DNA of 64,000 nucleotides from Straminergon stramineum (GCA_963920665.1 OY987266.1:3477001-3541000); one strand, 5' to 3'; shown: positions 1-13,891, counted from the stretch's first letter. Notes: generated from the letters alone by a model not told the origin. A program made the numbers and translations.

Positions 1-340
1 CTACTTTCTACTCACTAATTTATTTCCTCTATGATGTACAATTCCAAATGATCTAAATTTTTTCAAGCATGTAGCCAACTTGCCTTGAAGAACAAATCCA
101 AAGAAGCACCACCATTTTGGACATTTTTTCATAGAAAAGTGACCTTGTGAAGTGTAGTTGTCTAGTTTTTCACAAGGCCAAAAAAAAAGATTTTTGTCAA
201 TTCAAATGCTAATATCTTGCAATCCTCACAGTGGAAATTCCTGAAATTTTTTTCACATACTAACCTACATGTCTTATAGACAATAAAGGTCATATGATGT
301 GAGCATTTCATAATGTTCACAAGCCTAGCCTTTGTGGCAT
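1..340. repeat. Dispersed AT-rich repeat, copy 1
   Basis: This stretch is closely similar to 30295-30560; both carry the same run of landmarks (caattccaaatgat, ttttttcaagcatgtag, aatccaaagaag, cttgtgaagtg). The part from about 195 also resembles 11745-11850 and, reversed, 9290-9400, where the shared core is a tcttgcaat block. No coding potential is seen. It probably belongs to the large element type at 8854-11962. It is cut by the window edge. Confidence 0.6.
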
Positions 341-1748
341 TTAACCCATAAATGCCCAAGGCTTGTTTTGAGTTTTTTGGTATTTTCTCTCAATTGAAGA
401 AAATGCCAACATTTTAGTAAGTTTTATCAAATTTTTTGGAATTGCAACCATATAACTTCAAACTAGACATGTTAGAGATCACATAGGAAAAGAAAACACA
501 ACCATATCAGTGATTGCAAGAAACACTTCACATTTTTGGCTCAAAAACATGATTTCTAGCTGTAAAACTAGCAATATTACGAACTACTATCAATTCCGCG
601 TGTCAACTTGGGCCTAAAAATTTCAACCGTCAATTTGAAGCGCCTGCAGATCTATATCGTTGATTCAGTACTATGTAGTACTATAGACTACTATGGAGTA
701 CTATAGAAGCCACTCGGAGTAGAAAATAGCAAAAAAGGGATCTATGGACCTTTTCATTTTTTTGTAATTTCAAAAAAATTCAGAAAATTCCCATAAAAAA
801 AAAGCCATTTTCGTAGACAAGCTTGCTCTCGCATTGTACCAAAAATTTCTTCCAAGAAAATTTTCTCCTGCCCCCAAAATGGGCACGAACAATGATCACT
901 TTGGCCCCATGTAGACACCTCATGCAAAGATGTTTTGCAAAAAAATCTTCGTCCATCATTGGAATGCAAGTACTCCTCTAACTTCTCCAATTTGTAGCTT
1001 CCAATTTGCATTTTTGGGTACAACATCTAACCCAAAAAATCCAAAATGGCCAAGGTAGACACCCAATTGGGGGCACCTTAAAAATAATAAGGTAATTTCT
1101 TTTAAATAAAAAATTATGGAATGTGTGAAACTTTTATGTGTACCTTTATTCCAAATTTCAAGACAAATGGACTTATGATGCAAAAGTTATGACCAAGAAA
1201 CCATGTGTCCAGGGGCAATGGGACAAAAAATAAGACAAGTGTTTCTTGCAATCAACAATACCACTTATGGAGTGAAAGATTATAATGTTTGACCATGAAG
1301 GTGTTAAAACTGCAAAAGTGATGTCAAGCCTTTCAATCCTCTTTTTACAAGTCAAATCTAAAAAGTTGGTGACCAAAAAAATATGAGGTTAGAGGGTCTA
1401 ATATGCATAATCCCAATCAATTTATGGCTTCTCAAAATCTACTCTACAATTTTTTTCAAAGAATTTGAATGTGATTATTTCTCTAAGATCTAGTGTATTT
1501 GAGACTCATTTTCAAGAGCCCTCAATACTACAGAAAGTCAAGATTGTAATGGGTATCCTTGCATAAAATCTTGAACAAAAAAATCAATATCATTCATTTT
1601 CAAAATTGGATTTTTGATGCTAAAACTAGAATTCAAAAAGAACTTTCCAAAAATACAAACTACTAAAAATAGAAAATTGTTTAGGTTAAATTTTACTTCA
1701 AACTTTTGCAAACACCAGATTTTGGTGCCTTGGGCATTTAGGGGTTAA
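341..1748. mobile_element. TTAA-flanked non-autonomous element E1
   Basis: The left end reads TTAACCCATAAATGCCCAAG and the right end, reversed, TTAACCCCTAAATGCCCAAG: inverted termini about 22 bp long with one mismatch, each bounded by TTAA. The interior is AT-rich with no convincing reading frame. Other copies with the same terminal logic lie at 8854-11962, 14760-16158 and 26522-27702. TTAA target sites and CCC-starting termini are the hallmark of the piggyBac superfamily. No transposase is present, so the assignment is inference. Confidence 0.6.
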
Positions 1749-4117
1749 CTTGCCTCCACCTGAGGCTAAATTGTTTGCTTGAATTGGATTGACTTTTATT
1801 TTCTTCTTGCTTCATAATTTTACACAATTACTTCCAAAAACAATTGGTCAAAAGCACAGGAAAGATGGTTTCATTATGAGTAGAAGGTAGAAGCACCCAA
1901 ACATAATAGGAGTTGTTCACCTATACCTAAAAAACAACCTAAATCCAAGGGCTTCTGGACCCAAAGTAGACAAGTGGGGTTCCAAGAAGTTGTCACTCTT
2001 TCAAGAAGTAGCCAATCACCCACACTTGATTCAAATTTAGAGTGTGTTGCTTTTGGGTGTTTCCATGTCTACTTTGATGTTAGTCTAGTGTCCATTGTAG
2101 ATGCATCTACAAAGTTGTTTTCAAAAATTTGTATAATATTCATATAGGCTTGAAAAAATATGAAACCAATTTTGTTGGTTTCCTAAACCATTTCCTAACC
2201 TGTAGACAACATTTTTTATGTGGACAAACCCTCACAATCATGTCATCTCTAGTAAGTGTCCGTTTTAGGTGTTTCTACCTTATGGCTAATGAAATAATAA
2301 CTTGTTGATGAAGTTCATTGACTTGTGTGATTGGAAACTAAGTTTACCTTGTATCCAAATAGCAAATAACAAGATTTTCTGAAAAGTGAATTTTTTTGTT
2401 TTCAAAGATCTCTCAAGGATATTTGGCTCCACTACATGGGCGTATTGAATTCTAGAAAATTGTGGTTAAACTAAGTTGTACTATGCTAAGGAATTCAAGA
2501 AAATTATGGAAGAGATAGAATTTTTGTGCCAAAACTCAAATATCTTGTTGCACACTCTAGTAGTGTTCAAAAACTACTTGAATGAGAATCATCATGATGA
2601 ATAAGGTTTAATAGGCTTATTCTTTGCATTTTTTCTATTTTTTGGTGATATGGTTTGGTGTGAGAAACCTGAAAAAGATAACAACTGGTCCTTGGGTGTA
2701 GACACATGATTTATGCATTTAATTTCAAATTTGCAACATCTCGAATTTGAAAGGTCATAGAAAGTATTGCATTCCAAATAATTTGCATGGATAAAAGGGT
2801 TCATGTTGTCTCTATGTAGAAAATGCATGGAAGCCATATAAATTAGGCAAGTAATATATGTGTTGCATTAAGTTTTCTTTCAAATCCCAATAGAAGTGAA
2901 CTTTTTGAATATAGAGTTGTACTCAAAAAGTCACTTCAATCTGCATTTGAAAAAAACAAAAACATTTATGATTGCCATACATACTACATGCCTAATGAGC
3001 ATGACTTCCACCCATTTTCCATATGGAAACAATACAAACCCTTCTACATATGCAGAACATGCAAAATGCAATTTTTTCCCATAGCCTTCTAAGTTCAAGA
3101 TGAATTGTTCAATTTAATTGTTCAAACCAACTTTGACAACATTAACAATTCTAAGCATTCAAGAAAACCCAACAAATTGCATTTTTTTCTTCTACAACTT
3201 GGAACTCAAAAACCAAGTAGCTACCATAGTATCCCTTTGCCTCTCTGGAATTCACATCTATTATATTAAGTATAAAGTGTTACAATTCTTATCACAACCC
3301 ATTTTTACAAATATAGTCATGTTTTCATCCCAAATGTTTTATCATCTCATCCTGAATGTTTTTCATTCAGTTTTGTAAGACCTCAACTAGCTATCCAATC
3401 CATATTTTCCTTAGTTTAGTGTTGCATTGCAACAAGTTTGTGCTAATACTTCTGAAAATCTTACCCAAGTTTTGTAAAATGAAAGGCAAGCTCTCTTAAA
3501 TGGTCTTGATGTGGTAAATTTGTTGATGGGAGAATAAATTTGTGAAATGGGTGGGGATGATGGTAATACTAATTGGTTTCTTTTAATCCCAACTCTAGTT
3601 ATAAGCAAGGTGGTCTCATCCTATTGGTAAACCTAAACTCCTCAAGCAAATTTGGTTGGCAATTCTAATCCATAGAAATCAAAGTATGCAATCCTTCAAT
3701 GTTTACCACCAAGATAATTGCAATACCAATCTTTCACTTGCATGCCACACCATGTGCACCACGTGAATATGTCTCATCCTCTCTATTGCATATACACATG
3801 TGTAGGAAGATAAATAGGAAATATTTTCCGTTGCAAAGTGAAAGGAAATAAATTTACACCCTCTCATTCAACATACCCCAATTGAATAGAAAACTTGGAG
3901 CTCCTTACTTTACAACCAGCCTGTGTTTTGTACCCAAAGTGATACCCTGCTTAAAGACCCAACTAACCAATGCTAGCTAGGAATAGAACAAAATTAAACC
4001 AATTACGTCAATGTACAATACCAAAGAGCTAGACAGCAGCTCTACCTTTTGGCTAAGCCTCCCTTACAAGCTATCAAAAAGATACAGGCCTATTCAACAA
4101 GCCTTGTAACCACTCAA
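1749..4117. other. AT-rich intergenic region without gene
   Basis: I see only short, biased reading frames here and no domain, structural RNA or clear repeat boundary. The last few hundred bases before 4118 are the 3' flank of the S1FA-like gene on the minus strand. Confidence 0.5.
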
Positions 4118-5290
4118 TTAGTCTCCAGCTGGACGCACTCCTCCTTTCAACCTCTCCTTTTTCAATTTCTTCTTCGACATTGGCTTCTTTTTCTTGGGCG
4201 GCGCATTTCTCTGAGCATATTGATATAACAAGAAGTTACCAACACCAAAAATCAACAAGGCTCCCACCACCACGATTAAAACAATCAGCCTTGGGTTGAA
4301 ACCTGTGCTCTTCTCAACATCTCCCTGATTCACCACTATCAACTTGTTAGCCAAGAGTGTACCTAGACTTCTTTAAAGAACACCTTCTATGATACCACAT
4401 CCATTGTTTGCATGAGATTCGAGAGATTAATTAGACAATTTTCAGACGGTTTAATGAGTCCAACTGGCTATTAGCTTGGATACAACATTTCACTTGCAAC
4501 CCTCTCGCATTTTCCATGATCAGAATAATTCAAAAGCAAGGAACGAGAATGCCCACTCATAATTTTACTGCGGACTATAAGCACTGTAATGTATCTGAAT
4601 GGAACCCAGACAGAGTCGACGGTAATGTGACGATAGTGTGTCCTGCTATCAAACCAGCAATCCGTCACATAATCAAGCAGCTCCAATAGAATATGGCAGA
4701 TATGCACGATAAGGGAAAAGAGATAGTCAATTGTAACATTCTAAAACCCTTAAAAAAATCCAAATCAACGCCCCTTGCACCCTTTGCTTCGAGAATCAGA
4801 ATCAACATTACATGACTACCCAAAGATTGACTGGCTTACTAGCTCTTTGCTATGTTATCAATGGCAAGATAGGAAGCCAGCATGCGATCTGAATATAAAC
4901 ATTTGATAAATTCAGAATGATGGACTGGGTGCAGCAGTGAACCTCTGAAGATTGTTAAGATTGCTGACGAAAAGACTCACTCACAGATCTAAGAAGAGGA
5001 GGAACACACACACACACACACACATTATGCCTCGCCTCTCAATGCACAAAAAAACTCGAGAAAACGATATTAAGCTTCAAATGAACCCATCGACCTCTCC
5101 TAGAGAAAGAGCTTCACTACAAGAAAAAGAAAACTTCGGAAACTAAACCTAAACAGCAGCATCGCGATCAGTACCAAACACCCGAACCAAAAACCAATAC
5201 CAAAACACATTAGAACTGTTTCGAATTGCAAAAGCGCGTAGCTACCTTGCTCATGGGGTCGACGTTCGCCGACCCAGTAGCCTTCGCCAT
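4118..5290 (-). CDS. S1FA: S1FA-like protein, two exons
   Basis: A small plant-specific protein family, named S1FA after a spinach factor said to bind a negative promoter element. Its strongly hydrophobic centre also suggests a membrane protein. I infer two exons, 5246-5290 (15 codons, MAKATGSANVDPMSK) and 4118-4324, joined in phase 0 by a GT donor (gtagct) and a CAG acceptor. The product is 83 residues. Seen in exon 2: a FNPRLIVLIVVVGALLIFGV hydrophobic segment, then the family signature YAQ...PPKKKKP.SKKKLK, a basic nuclear-localisation-like tail, and a GG/AGD end. An ATG at 4354 opens a longer version of exon 2, but its first ten codons lie upstream of the acceptor and do not match the family. 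The intron (4325-5245) holds a CA microsatellite. The promoter is shared head to head with the thioredoxin gene at 5957. Family assignment is firm; the transcription-factor role is less so. Confidence 0.9.
5004..5024. repeat. CA dinucleotide microsatellite
   Basis: About ten CA units, inside the intron of the S1FA-like gene. No further function is evident. Confidence 0.9.
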
Positions 5291-5956
5291 ATCTCCCCAG
5301 GAAGTTAAGTTAGTGCAGCTTTCTCCGAGTGAAGAGTTGCTCTTGTGTTTGACTAGTCCTCTTCCCACGATTCAACAAATATCATCCAGACATGTTATCG
5401 TGCGGGTCGTTTCATCCATCCTTGCGTTGTCATTCTATCTGGGTTGGACGTCCAAGGTGGCTCCCATTGGTCGAGATGCCTGCCTCCACAGCGTCTTTAC
5501 CAATAAGGGGCTGGAATCCTTTTTTTTTTTTTTAAATTTTATTTTGTGTACACCAATTTGTTTTGGGGGGTGTCTGGAAACAGTGATCCCTCCGTCTATC
5601 CCTATCGTAAAGCAAGTATACGAGATAGGTGTCATGATATGTTTGCGTGACAAGTGTCAGGACTTGAATGGTGTGTGGAATTGAATAGAAACTTGCCCTG
5701 ACGAGGTGTTGAATCGTCTTCTCTATCTTTCTTCTTCCTACCTATCCCAATTCCCTTCAACCCATCCCCAACCTCTGTCTTAATTTGCCGCTTCAATCCT
5801 AACCCACGCTCCCCGAATTCCCCCAAAACAATATTAATTCCATCGCCCCAGTAATCGAAGCTCTTGTCACCTGGATTCCACCAAGGATTGTAGGCTTGAA
5901 GTGGATTCAATCTCTAGCAGTGTATTGTATTGTAGTTTGTGGTCTAGGGTTTTAGA
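5291..5956. promoter_or_regulatory. Bidirectional intergenic promoter region
   Basis: The start codons of the S1FA-like gene (minus, 5290) and the thioredoxin gene (plus, 5957) are 666 bp apart and diverge. No gene lies between, so both promoters and 5' leaders must fit here unless a leader exon lies further out. A T-run is at 5520-5533. I do not see a clear TATA box and do not assign start sites. Confidence 0.5.
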
Positions 5957-8342
5957 ATGGGGAGTCGGACGTTGATGGAGCCGGTGGTGAGCATGGCGGG
6001 ACTGAGGAATAGCGCTTCGCTGGTCTCCGGCTCCAGCTCTGTCTCTGTGCGGCTGTTGATTCAGCAATCTGATCAAAGGCCGCGTGCTGTGGTGTTGAGT
6101 GGGAACGTGAGGGCTTCTCTTCCTGCGAAGAATCCCCGACGGAGCGCATTTGGACAGGGAGCCGTTTGTTCTCGTTCGACGCGATTCGATGTTCGGGTAA
6201 ATTCGACACTCTTCTTGCCCCGCAAATCTGTAGTTGCCTCGTTCGTGAAAGAGACGTAGAGTTTTGGGAATGTGAAACCCTAAACCCTGAGCCCTGAACG
6301 CTGGACAGAATTTAAGCGCTGAGCACATTTTCTAAGATTAGAAAGTTTATTTTATTTTTGTATTTCGAAGGATTTTGGTAGGAAAGCTAAGAGGATATTT
6401 CTATATACCGAGGATTAAGTTGCCTCGTTCGTATTGGAAACGTATAGCTTTGGGAATGCGAAACCATGAACTTTAAACGCTGGACAGAATTTGAGCGCTG
6501 AGCATATTTTGGAAGATTAGAATGTGTTTTTTTTGAAGGATTTTGTTGGGAAAGCTAAGAGGATATTTCAATGCAACAAGGAGTGCATTATGTGGAGTAC
6601 ATTTCCAAAAGTCTTTAGGGTTGAGGTTTTCATTGGGAGATGATCTGTAATCGACGCGAACCCGGAACCCTGAACCGCCGAGCGTATTTTCTAAGATTAG
6701 AATGTTTGTATGTCACGCAATATTGGTTTGTTTCACACGATCCCCAGCAATGAAACTAGAGAAAAAACGAATGCAGACCTTTGTTTGACTCGAAACAGTC
6801 GAAAGCATTTAAAATCAACATTGATCTGTAAACCCGCATATGACCCTCCAGTTCACTGTTGACTTTGAAGGGTCAATGAGAAGTTCAATTTCTGCAGGTC
6901 TGTGCACAGCATATTAAAGTATCCTACATGTTTGCTGCAGCCTTATGAACTTGATTATTTGCGGGTCTGTTGTTAAGTAGATGACTGAACTTTATCATCT
7001 GAAGTCATAGGTTTCTGGTCTGGCAGCTTTTTCTTAGTTATTGTGACCAAGAATTTATTTTCTGAAGAACGGTAAATGATTACAAAAGAGAATTCACGTA
7101 CTGAGGATCGTGTGTGGTTGGCATACTGTTTCAGGGGCAAGCATCCAAGAAAACTTTCTCCTCGTTTGATGATATGCTTCAAAATTGTGGAATACCAGTA
7201 TTGGTAGATTTCTATGCAGTTTGGTATGTATTCTTCCTTCTCTCACAGTTCTTTCTCATCAAATCGATGTTGGGTGACAGTTTCTGGAATTTAGGGGCGT
7301 TGCTGGTAGGCTTCTTTCAATTGGAGCCCTTCAACGTTATCAACATTGTGTCAGTTTTTCCTTGACGGTCTTCTTATCCCACTCTTCAGAGCGTATGGTT
7401 GGTAAATTTGTAACGTGTCTAAATTTAAGCCGTGATGTGTGAAGGTGCGGACCTTGTCAAATGATGGTGCCCATTCTGAATGAGGTCAGCAAGGCTTTGA
7501 AGGACAAAGTTCGCGTTGTAAGTTCCTCCCTGGTCTTCTGTTGGACAGTTTGAAGTCATATTTTGGGGCTGTTCCGGATCACTTGCTCGTGGTTATATTA
7601 TTGTGATCAGATTCTGAGTGCGCAATGACTGGATTGACAGGTAAAGATAGACACAGAAAAATACCCCGACCTTGCCTCCCGCTTCAATATCCATGCTCTA
7701 CCCACACTGGTGCTCTTCAAAAACGGAGAAGTTGCGGATAGGGTGGTATGTTTCTATCCTCTTTCGTCTATGATTCTTAGCGCTTCTGAATCTTTGGGAC
7801 CGGTTTACACTTCTCTGGGCAAGTTTTGAGGAAAGCAAAACGTCGAGAAATTATAACATTCCTGCCGTAAATTGGAGCCCACACGACAAGATGGAAAACA
7901 TTAAACGGAATAAGCTTCAGTGGTTGTCTATTTCTCCATTTTGCGGGCTGATGGTATTTGGAGTACTCACAAAAACTGTTGTTCTTACGCATCCATGTAA
8001 TTTTATCATCTGTTGTCAATATCCTCTTTCCATGGCTATCCAGACAAAGCTTTTAGAACGACTTTTCAACTTTTGATCAATATTTATTAAAATGTGGTTG
8101 AAATGTGTTGTACTCGAGGCTTGTCCGGACAAATGTAGACCGGACCCTAGGTGTATTCTAAGAAACAACTGAGTTAAAAGGGACGGATAAAAGGAATATG
8201 TATGATAGTTTAGTATGTCGGTACGGGAAAACTGGTTGCAATAGAGTTGTGAAAACAGACTTAATGACTTCCTTTGTGGATTTTACAGGAAGGTGCTTTG
8301 AGAACAGAGGATCTCGTCAATCGCATCCAGAAAACCCTCTGA
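5957..8342 (+). CDS. TRXY: Plastid thioredoxin, y-type, five exons
   Basis: A dithiol-disulfide oxidoreductase of the chloroplast stroma. Plant y-type thioredoxins mainly serve as electron donors to antioxidant enzymes such as peroxiredoxin Q. Inferred exons: 5957-6196, 7135-7223, 7445-7517, 7641-7745, 8289-8342, all with GT-AG borders (donors gtaaat, gtatgt, gtaagt, gtatgt). The product is 186 residues. Residues 1 to about 80 are a Ser/Arg/Val-rich transit peptide with few acidic residues. The mature domain starts near KKTFSSFDDMLQN. The active site is split by an intron: the W codon (residue 110) spans the exon 2/3 junction and is followed by CGPC (111-114). The cis-proline is in ALPT, and the C-terminus EGALRTEDLVNRIQ is typical of the y class. 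Order, spacing and length match y1/y2 from flowering plants (about 170 residues). No damage is seen. Confidence 0.95.
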
Positions 8343-8853
8343 CCTCACGTTAATGTACCCTGCCTTCCCTCTCTTCGTTTTCTCGGAAGCTTCTTAGCAA
8401 TGGGATTCATGTAGGTCTTGACGTCCTGCTCATGAGCTTTCTTTTCTGAATTGAGCTTTGAAGACAAATGGACACATGGTCGTTTAGATTCAAGAGTTTT
8501 TTCAGCTTTGTGTTCCCTGTTGGATACCAAAGCCACAATGCATTTATCTTTTCATTCTTTATCCAATAAGCACATTCTCGCTACAACATGCTTGCATTCA
8601 AGAATTGTCTTCGCATCCATCAGTTTCTGTATGATATTAATGTTGTGTCAATTTTGCTTGCCTCATTCTCTCTGCGAGCGTGCCCAAGAATGTGACCCAA
8701 GATGAATAACGGTTCAACGAAATTGTGACTACATATTTTGTTACTGGATTCAATTCCAATAACAAAATTGATTAAAATATTAGTGCTTCTTACACTGTTG
8801 GCACCAGTCTCGGGATACAAAACATGTTCTCAATTCCAAGCTTATTTTGTTTT
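8343..8853. other. 3' flank of the thioredoxin gene
   Basis: About 0.5 kb between the thioredoxin stop codon and the TTAA element at 8854. It presumably holds the 3' UTR. No other gene or repeat was recognised. Confidence 0.5.
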
Positions 8854-11800
8854 TTAACCCCTGAAGGATCCAAGGCCTTTTTTGGCCAAGTAACATTCAA
8901 AACTGCCATTTCTATTGCAAGAGTAAAAACATTGGAAAATTGTATTTGGGGGGACATCTAACTGTAGGAACTTACTCCTAACTAAGGTAGGAGGTCCATA
9001 AAGTGCCTATCTAAGAGCTGAAACTGAATTTTGGGGAGGTAAAACTTCTTGAAATATTTTTCAGTAATTTTTTTCTTGAAAGACAAGAGGAATTGACATC
9101 TAACCCAAGTTGTTTCATATTTTTTGGAGCTTTGTAGAATTAGTAATGAATTTTTGAAGTCGGAATGGCATACCTCTAAAACCACCCACCTCCTCAAATG
9201 TATTCTATTGGTACATCCATGTAAAGATGAAAAAATCCCATGTACAAATAGTGTACATTTGAGGAGGTAGGCAGTTTTAGAGCCTCTACGGATTTCAAGC
9301 CTCCTACCTTAATATGAGAATGTGTAGAATAAATTTCAAAAATTTGAATTGCACAAATTGCAAGATATTTGCATTTGAAGTGAAGGAAACGATTTTTTTT
9401 CACATTGGAAGACTAGATTACTTGATTTTGAACCTTCTTCAATTCAATTTTTTGCACTACAAAGTTTGGAGGTTTACATCTTTATGGTGGTAAGTTGAGT
9501 TGAGGGTTTAGGAAAAAAAATTTCAAAAAAACTTAATTTTCATTCTTAAAAAAATTGTTATGTAGAAATAGGTACAAGATAGAAAGAAAATTTGAATTAT
9601 AAATATCTCTAAGATGGAATTAAAACACACTAATCCCAATGCTTGAGATTATTCTAGCAAGCAAAGTAAACCATTTGGAACTTTTTTTTTAAATTGTAAG
9701 AATTGCATTTAGAAATGAATCCTACAAGTTCTATTATTCTTTCAAGGAGATGCTTGTATTGTTGAAAAACAAGATTGTCCATAGCTTTCACATCACTTTT
9801 CCAAAGGAAATGAACCAAAGCTTTCCAGGTAGACATTAATATAATCTATGACAAAAAAAAAAAGTTCAAATTCAAATTTTGGAATTTTATTTGTGGCCTA
9901 GTTTCCCCTATTTTGAGTTTATTTGGGCATAACTTTTGTTCTTGGGCACCAATTGAAAAAAAATCATATTTCCACGAAGTTAAATAAGTTTTTCTCTTTT
10001 CAAAAAAAATTCAATAAATCATGACAAAAATTGAGACAGTAGGTATTAAATGCTAATATATTAGGACAAGAGTTTTGTATTGATTGTTATTGCATCATAA
10101 ATCTCTTCAGAGATTCCTTGAAGAAGGGAGACTCCTTGAAGAGGGGATTTGTATACTGAAGGGTTCATATGATTAAGACTTATGGGAGAGAACTGAATAA
10201 AAAATTTGAATATTCTTATGTTTTTATCATGAGATAATTTAAAATGTAAAATGTAGCCAAAACAAATAATTTTAAGTATAAATTGGATCATTTGTAGGTT
10301 GTGGCAATGACAATGGTTATATTTATTTATCTTGTTTGGAGGAAGCATTTTTTTCTAATGCTATAACATATTAGTAGATCTTTTAGACCTTGTGCTCAAT
10401 GATTATATTCTTAATTATGTGAAAAATCATTAAATAAGAATATATGACATTATTGGTATTCATTATACAAGATTGGGATTGATAACAATATAGATATTTA
10501 AGGGGGTTTTCTAAAACATAAGTTAGGGAAAAAAAATTTGAAAAGTGAAAATTGAGTATAAGTTGAACAATCATGGTTGATGCTATGATATATATATATA
10601 TATATATATATATAATACATTGAATAATATAAATTCATTAAAATATAAGTTTGTTTTATCATGTACTATAGAGTGAATCACAAGCTTTATAGCTTTATTA
10701 TTTTAACATGTACATCTTGAAGAAAATGTAACATCAATAATATGTGCCATACAAACTTATTATGAAAAACTATACTATTATGTCAAAATTATTATATTAT
10801 TGGTGATTTATATCTCCCATAGAGTCAAAATAATTTATGAACTCATGATCAACAACATGATCCAACTTTGAAACTTACAAGAATTCAATTGCAAAATTAA
10901 CTAAACCAAACAAACTAAAGACAATTTAATAATAGGAATTATTCTCAAATATTTCTTCACATACTTATAGAAATAATTGATTGAATGAAATCCTCAATGC
11001 AATTCACAAATTATTTAGGCAAAATATAAGTTCCAATTGATGATTTGTCTTTTGTCTTTGACTCTAAACCTCTAAAGTCCCATAGTTCCTAAGGAGGACA
11101 AAACATATTTTGCATAGTCTCCTACAATCTCAATTTTTGTCTTTGTTTCAGAAATGTTAAGAAGATTGAAAAATACATTAGCTTTTTGGTAATGTGATTT
11201 TGATTCCAATTGTTGCCCAAGAGCAAAGTTATGCCATCCTAAGCACAAATTTCAACTTGATAGGCAATAAATAAAATCCAAAAAATTTGAAATATTTTAT
11301 ATTTATATTTATTTCTTCTAAATTATATGTTTTTTCTATATGAAAATCTTTGATTCATTCTATTTGGATTAGTGAGGTGAAAATTATGGAGCTTCTTGTT
11401 TTGGGGGCAATTGTTTCATCTTCTTGAGACTAGATGGTATTGGCTTTGTTTTTTTAACTCAATTTAAAAAAGAAGTTCCACAAGGATCAATTTGTTCTCT
11501 AGAACAATCTCATTGTTGGAATTAGTATGTTTTAATTCCATTCTAGATTTGTCAATGATTTAGTTTTCCTTCTATCTTTTATCTAGTTCAACTTAATGGT
11601 TTTTAAGAATGAAAATATATTTTGGAATTTTGAATTTTTTCCTAAATTCTCAACTGAAATATTCAATATAAATTTTTTTAATTCAAACTTTGTAATGCAA
11701 AAATGTAAGTTAAGAATATTCAAAGCTTCATGATCTAGCCTTGCAAGGAGCAAAAAAACTTATTTTCTTCACTTCAAATGCAATTATCTTGCAATCTTTG

Positions 11801-11962
11801 CAATGAAGTTTCTGAAATTTCTTCCACATTCTTGTATTACCATAGTCAAGTGCAAGATATTAATAATAAAATGCAAAAGAAAGAATTTTAAAACTTTTTT
11901 ACTCTTTGCAATTGAAAGGGTAGTTTTGACCCCCCCAAAAGGCCTAGGACAATAGGGGTTAA
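8854..11962. mobile_element. TTAA-flanked element E2 with long inverted ends
   Basis: The left end is TTAACCCCTGAAGG and the right end, reversed, TTAACCCCTATTG. Inside the termini the two ends continue as long, diverged inverted repeats. Both carry an AAGGCCTTTT block, then TCAAAACT...ATTGCAA.GAGTAAAAA. Both also carry a TTGCAAGATAATTGCATTTGAAG-like block (left 9350-9385, right reversed near 11785) and a 'tttaggaaaaaa...cattcttaaaaa' block (9505-9555, reversed 11590-11650). No transposase is seen. A TA microsatellite lies at 10588-10614. Parts of the right half recur at 1-340, 30035-30560 and 31135-31215, so the family is dispersed. Confidence 0.55.
10588..10614. repeat. TA microsatellite
   Basis: An uninterrupted run of about 13 TA units in the interior of element E2. 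Confidence 0.95.
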
Positions 11963-13891
11963 ACTTGTCAAAAAAGTGAGCGTCTAATGGGGATATATTT
12001 CAATCATTTGAGATCCAAATTTGGTTTTTTTTCTGAGTCTTTACCATTTATTTTTATGGGCTTCTATTGACATTATTTAAAATCTTTAATTCCATGTTAA
12101 TCCAAAAATTGCCTAGTGATTTGTTGGTAATAATTTAAAGGCAATCAAAAATTGCTTATTGATTTTTTATAACTCATCAAAAAAATTGCCTGCTTTGTTG
12201 TAATGATTTCCACAAGAATTTAAATTTTCAAGTATTAATTTCACACTTTCCATTAAATTTACAACATGTGAGTTAGCAAATTTTTTACATAGGTTGACAA
12301 TTTCTCCAAATACTATTTTTTCTTCTAGATTTCATATATTGGCAAAAAAACAAATCTCTTGCACTTATAATTAGTTGGTAATTAACATAGTAAATTATAG
12401 AGATTGGATAAATAAGAAACCACCCTCTAGACAAGTTGCAAGTTTTGTTTTTTAAAATTTGCAGAAATGTTGAAGATGCCCAGTTAAGAGCATCACCACT
12501 CTAACACTACAAATGTACATAATACAACAAGGGGGTAGTTGGCCTTATGGTCGGGCCACACCCAAGATTTGGGAAGAGAAAAAACACTATAGGGCTACTC
12601 AAATGCCATACTTGGAACGCAAGGTTTTTTATGATCTCCCTCATGGGAATCACTCCATCCAAAATCACAAAATTTGAGTGGTAATCCTAGAAGTGAAATT
12701 GCTCAAAAATAAAAACCCTACACAAATGTCATCTTGCCAATTTTTATTTGTCATCTAGCACTTTTCAAATCCACATTTACTATTCTTGTTTCATCCTACC
12801 ATTATAAAATGTGGTTTTGAATTTTAGCTAGTTGGTCAATTTAAAAAGTTCATGAAAATTTCAAGAGGCACCATGCCCAAAATTTTACCTAAGATGTAGT
12901 TTGGCATATTGATTTGCCAATCCAGAATGAGAATTGTCCAAATATCTTTTTTCCTTGTAGATCCAACAATACAAGTCTTCCACCCTCTTCTTGGTGAGGC
13001 TAATTTGCAAAGTGAAGGTAGGGATGCCACTTCAAGGACAAACTTCCATACATCAAGAATTAGCCAACCTTGCATAAAAGACAAAAGAAATTTCATAGAA
13101 TCCTACATAGAAGTGAGCAATAGTACCTACAAGAGAAGAATTAGAATTTTCGACTTGCAAATTTTTTGGAAGAGGTTGGTATGGCAAATAAGGAGGAAAG
13201 TTTGCAAATTTTCATCTTCTAGAAAATTGTTTTTACCCCTTAAAGCCTTGAGGTGTGATTTCAAGCCATTTTCTACTTCTAGGCATGCCTTTCCTAGTGC
13301 AGCAATTGGTAGATTCTTGTGAAATTTTTACTAGAAGTGTGTTTCACATCAACTTCTAGGATTATGTTAACAAGCTTGCTGAGAATATGTATAAAAAATT
13401 TCAACCCAATTGGACCCATCTATTATGGCTACTTGAAATTGCCTATAACTTGAAAAAATATCCTTTTGAGGCTTAATTTTTTAACCTTAATGTGCATTAA
13501 TTTGAAATTTTAGGCATCAAGCTAGTAGTGAAATACACCTTTGATAAACATTTCACAATAATCCAACAAATATTGCACTAGGAAGGGCCTACTCCAAAGT
13601 GGAAAGTAGCTTGAAATCATGCCTCCAACTTTTATGGGTTAACATTGGACATGAATTTCAGAATTTTGTAGTTGCCTTTTCATATGACAACAAACCAAGC
13701 TATTCCTAAAATGTAGTTTCTTCCTACACTCATAAAAATGAATGCATCATGAAACTAGCCAAAGGCAATTTCAACTCTCAAAAACTCAAAAAAATTATTT
13801 TCACTTCCCACAAGCATGGAAGTTCACTCACCCCTATAGTCAGGTCCAATAGTCTTTCAAATTACCTATTGTGCAATTAAAAGATTTTTGT
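11963..13891. other. AT-rich intergenic region, no gene supported
   Basis: Overlapping open frames on both strands around 12836-13322 look slightly less AT-rich than their surroundings and could be a decayed retroelement scrap. Neither translation shows a domain I recognise. Nothing else is supported. Confidence 0.4.

Noticed and set aside
4325..4354. S1FA start at the ATG at 4354
   Set aside because: The ten codons upstream of the CAG acceptor do not match the family. The spliced first exon at 5246-5290 gives the usual N-terminus and length.
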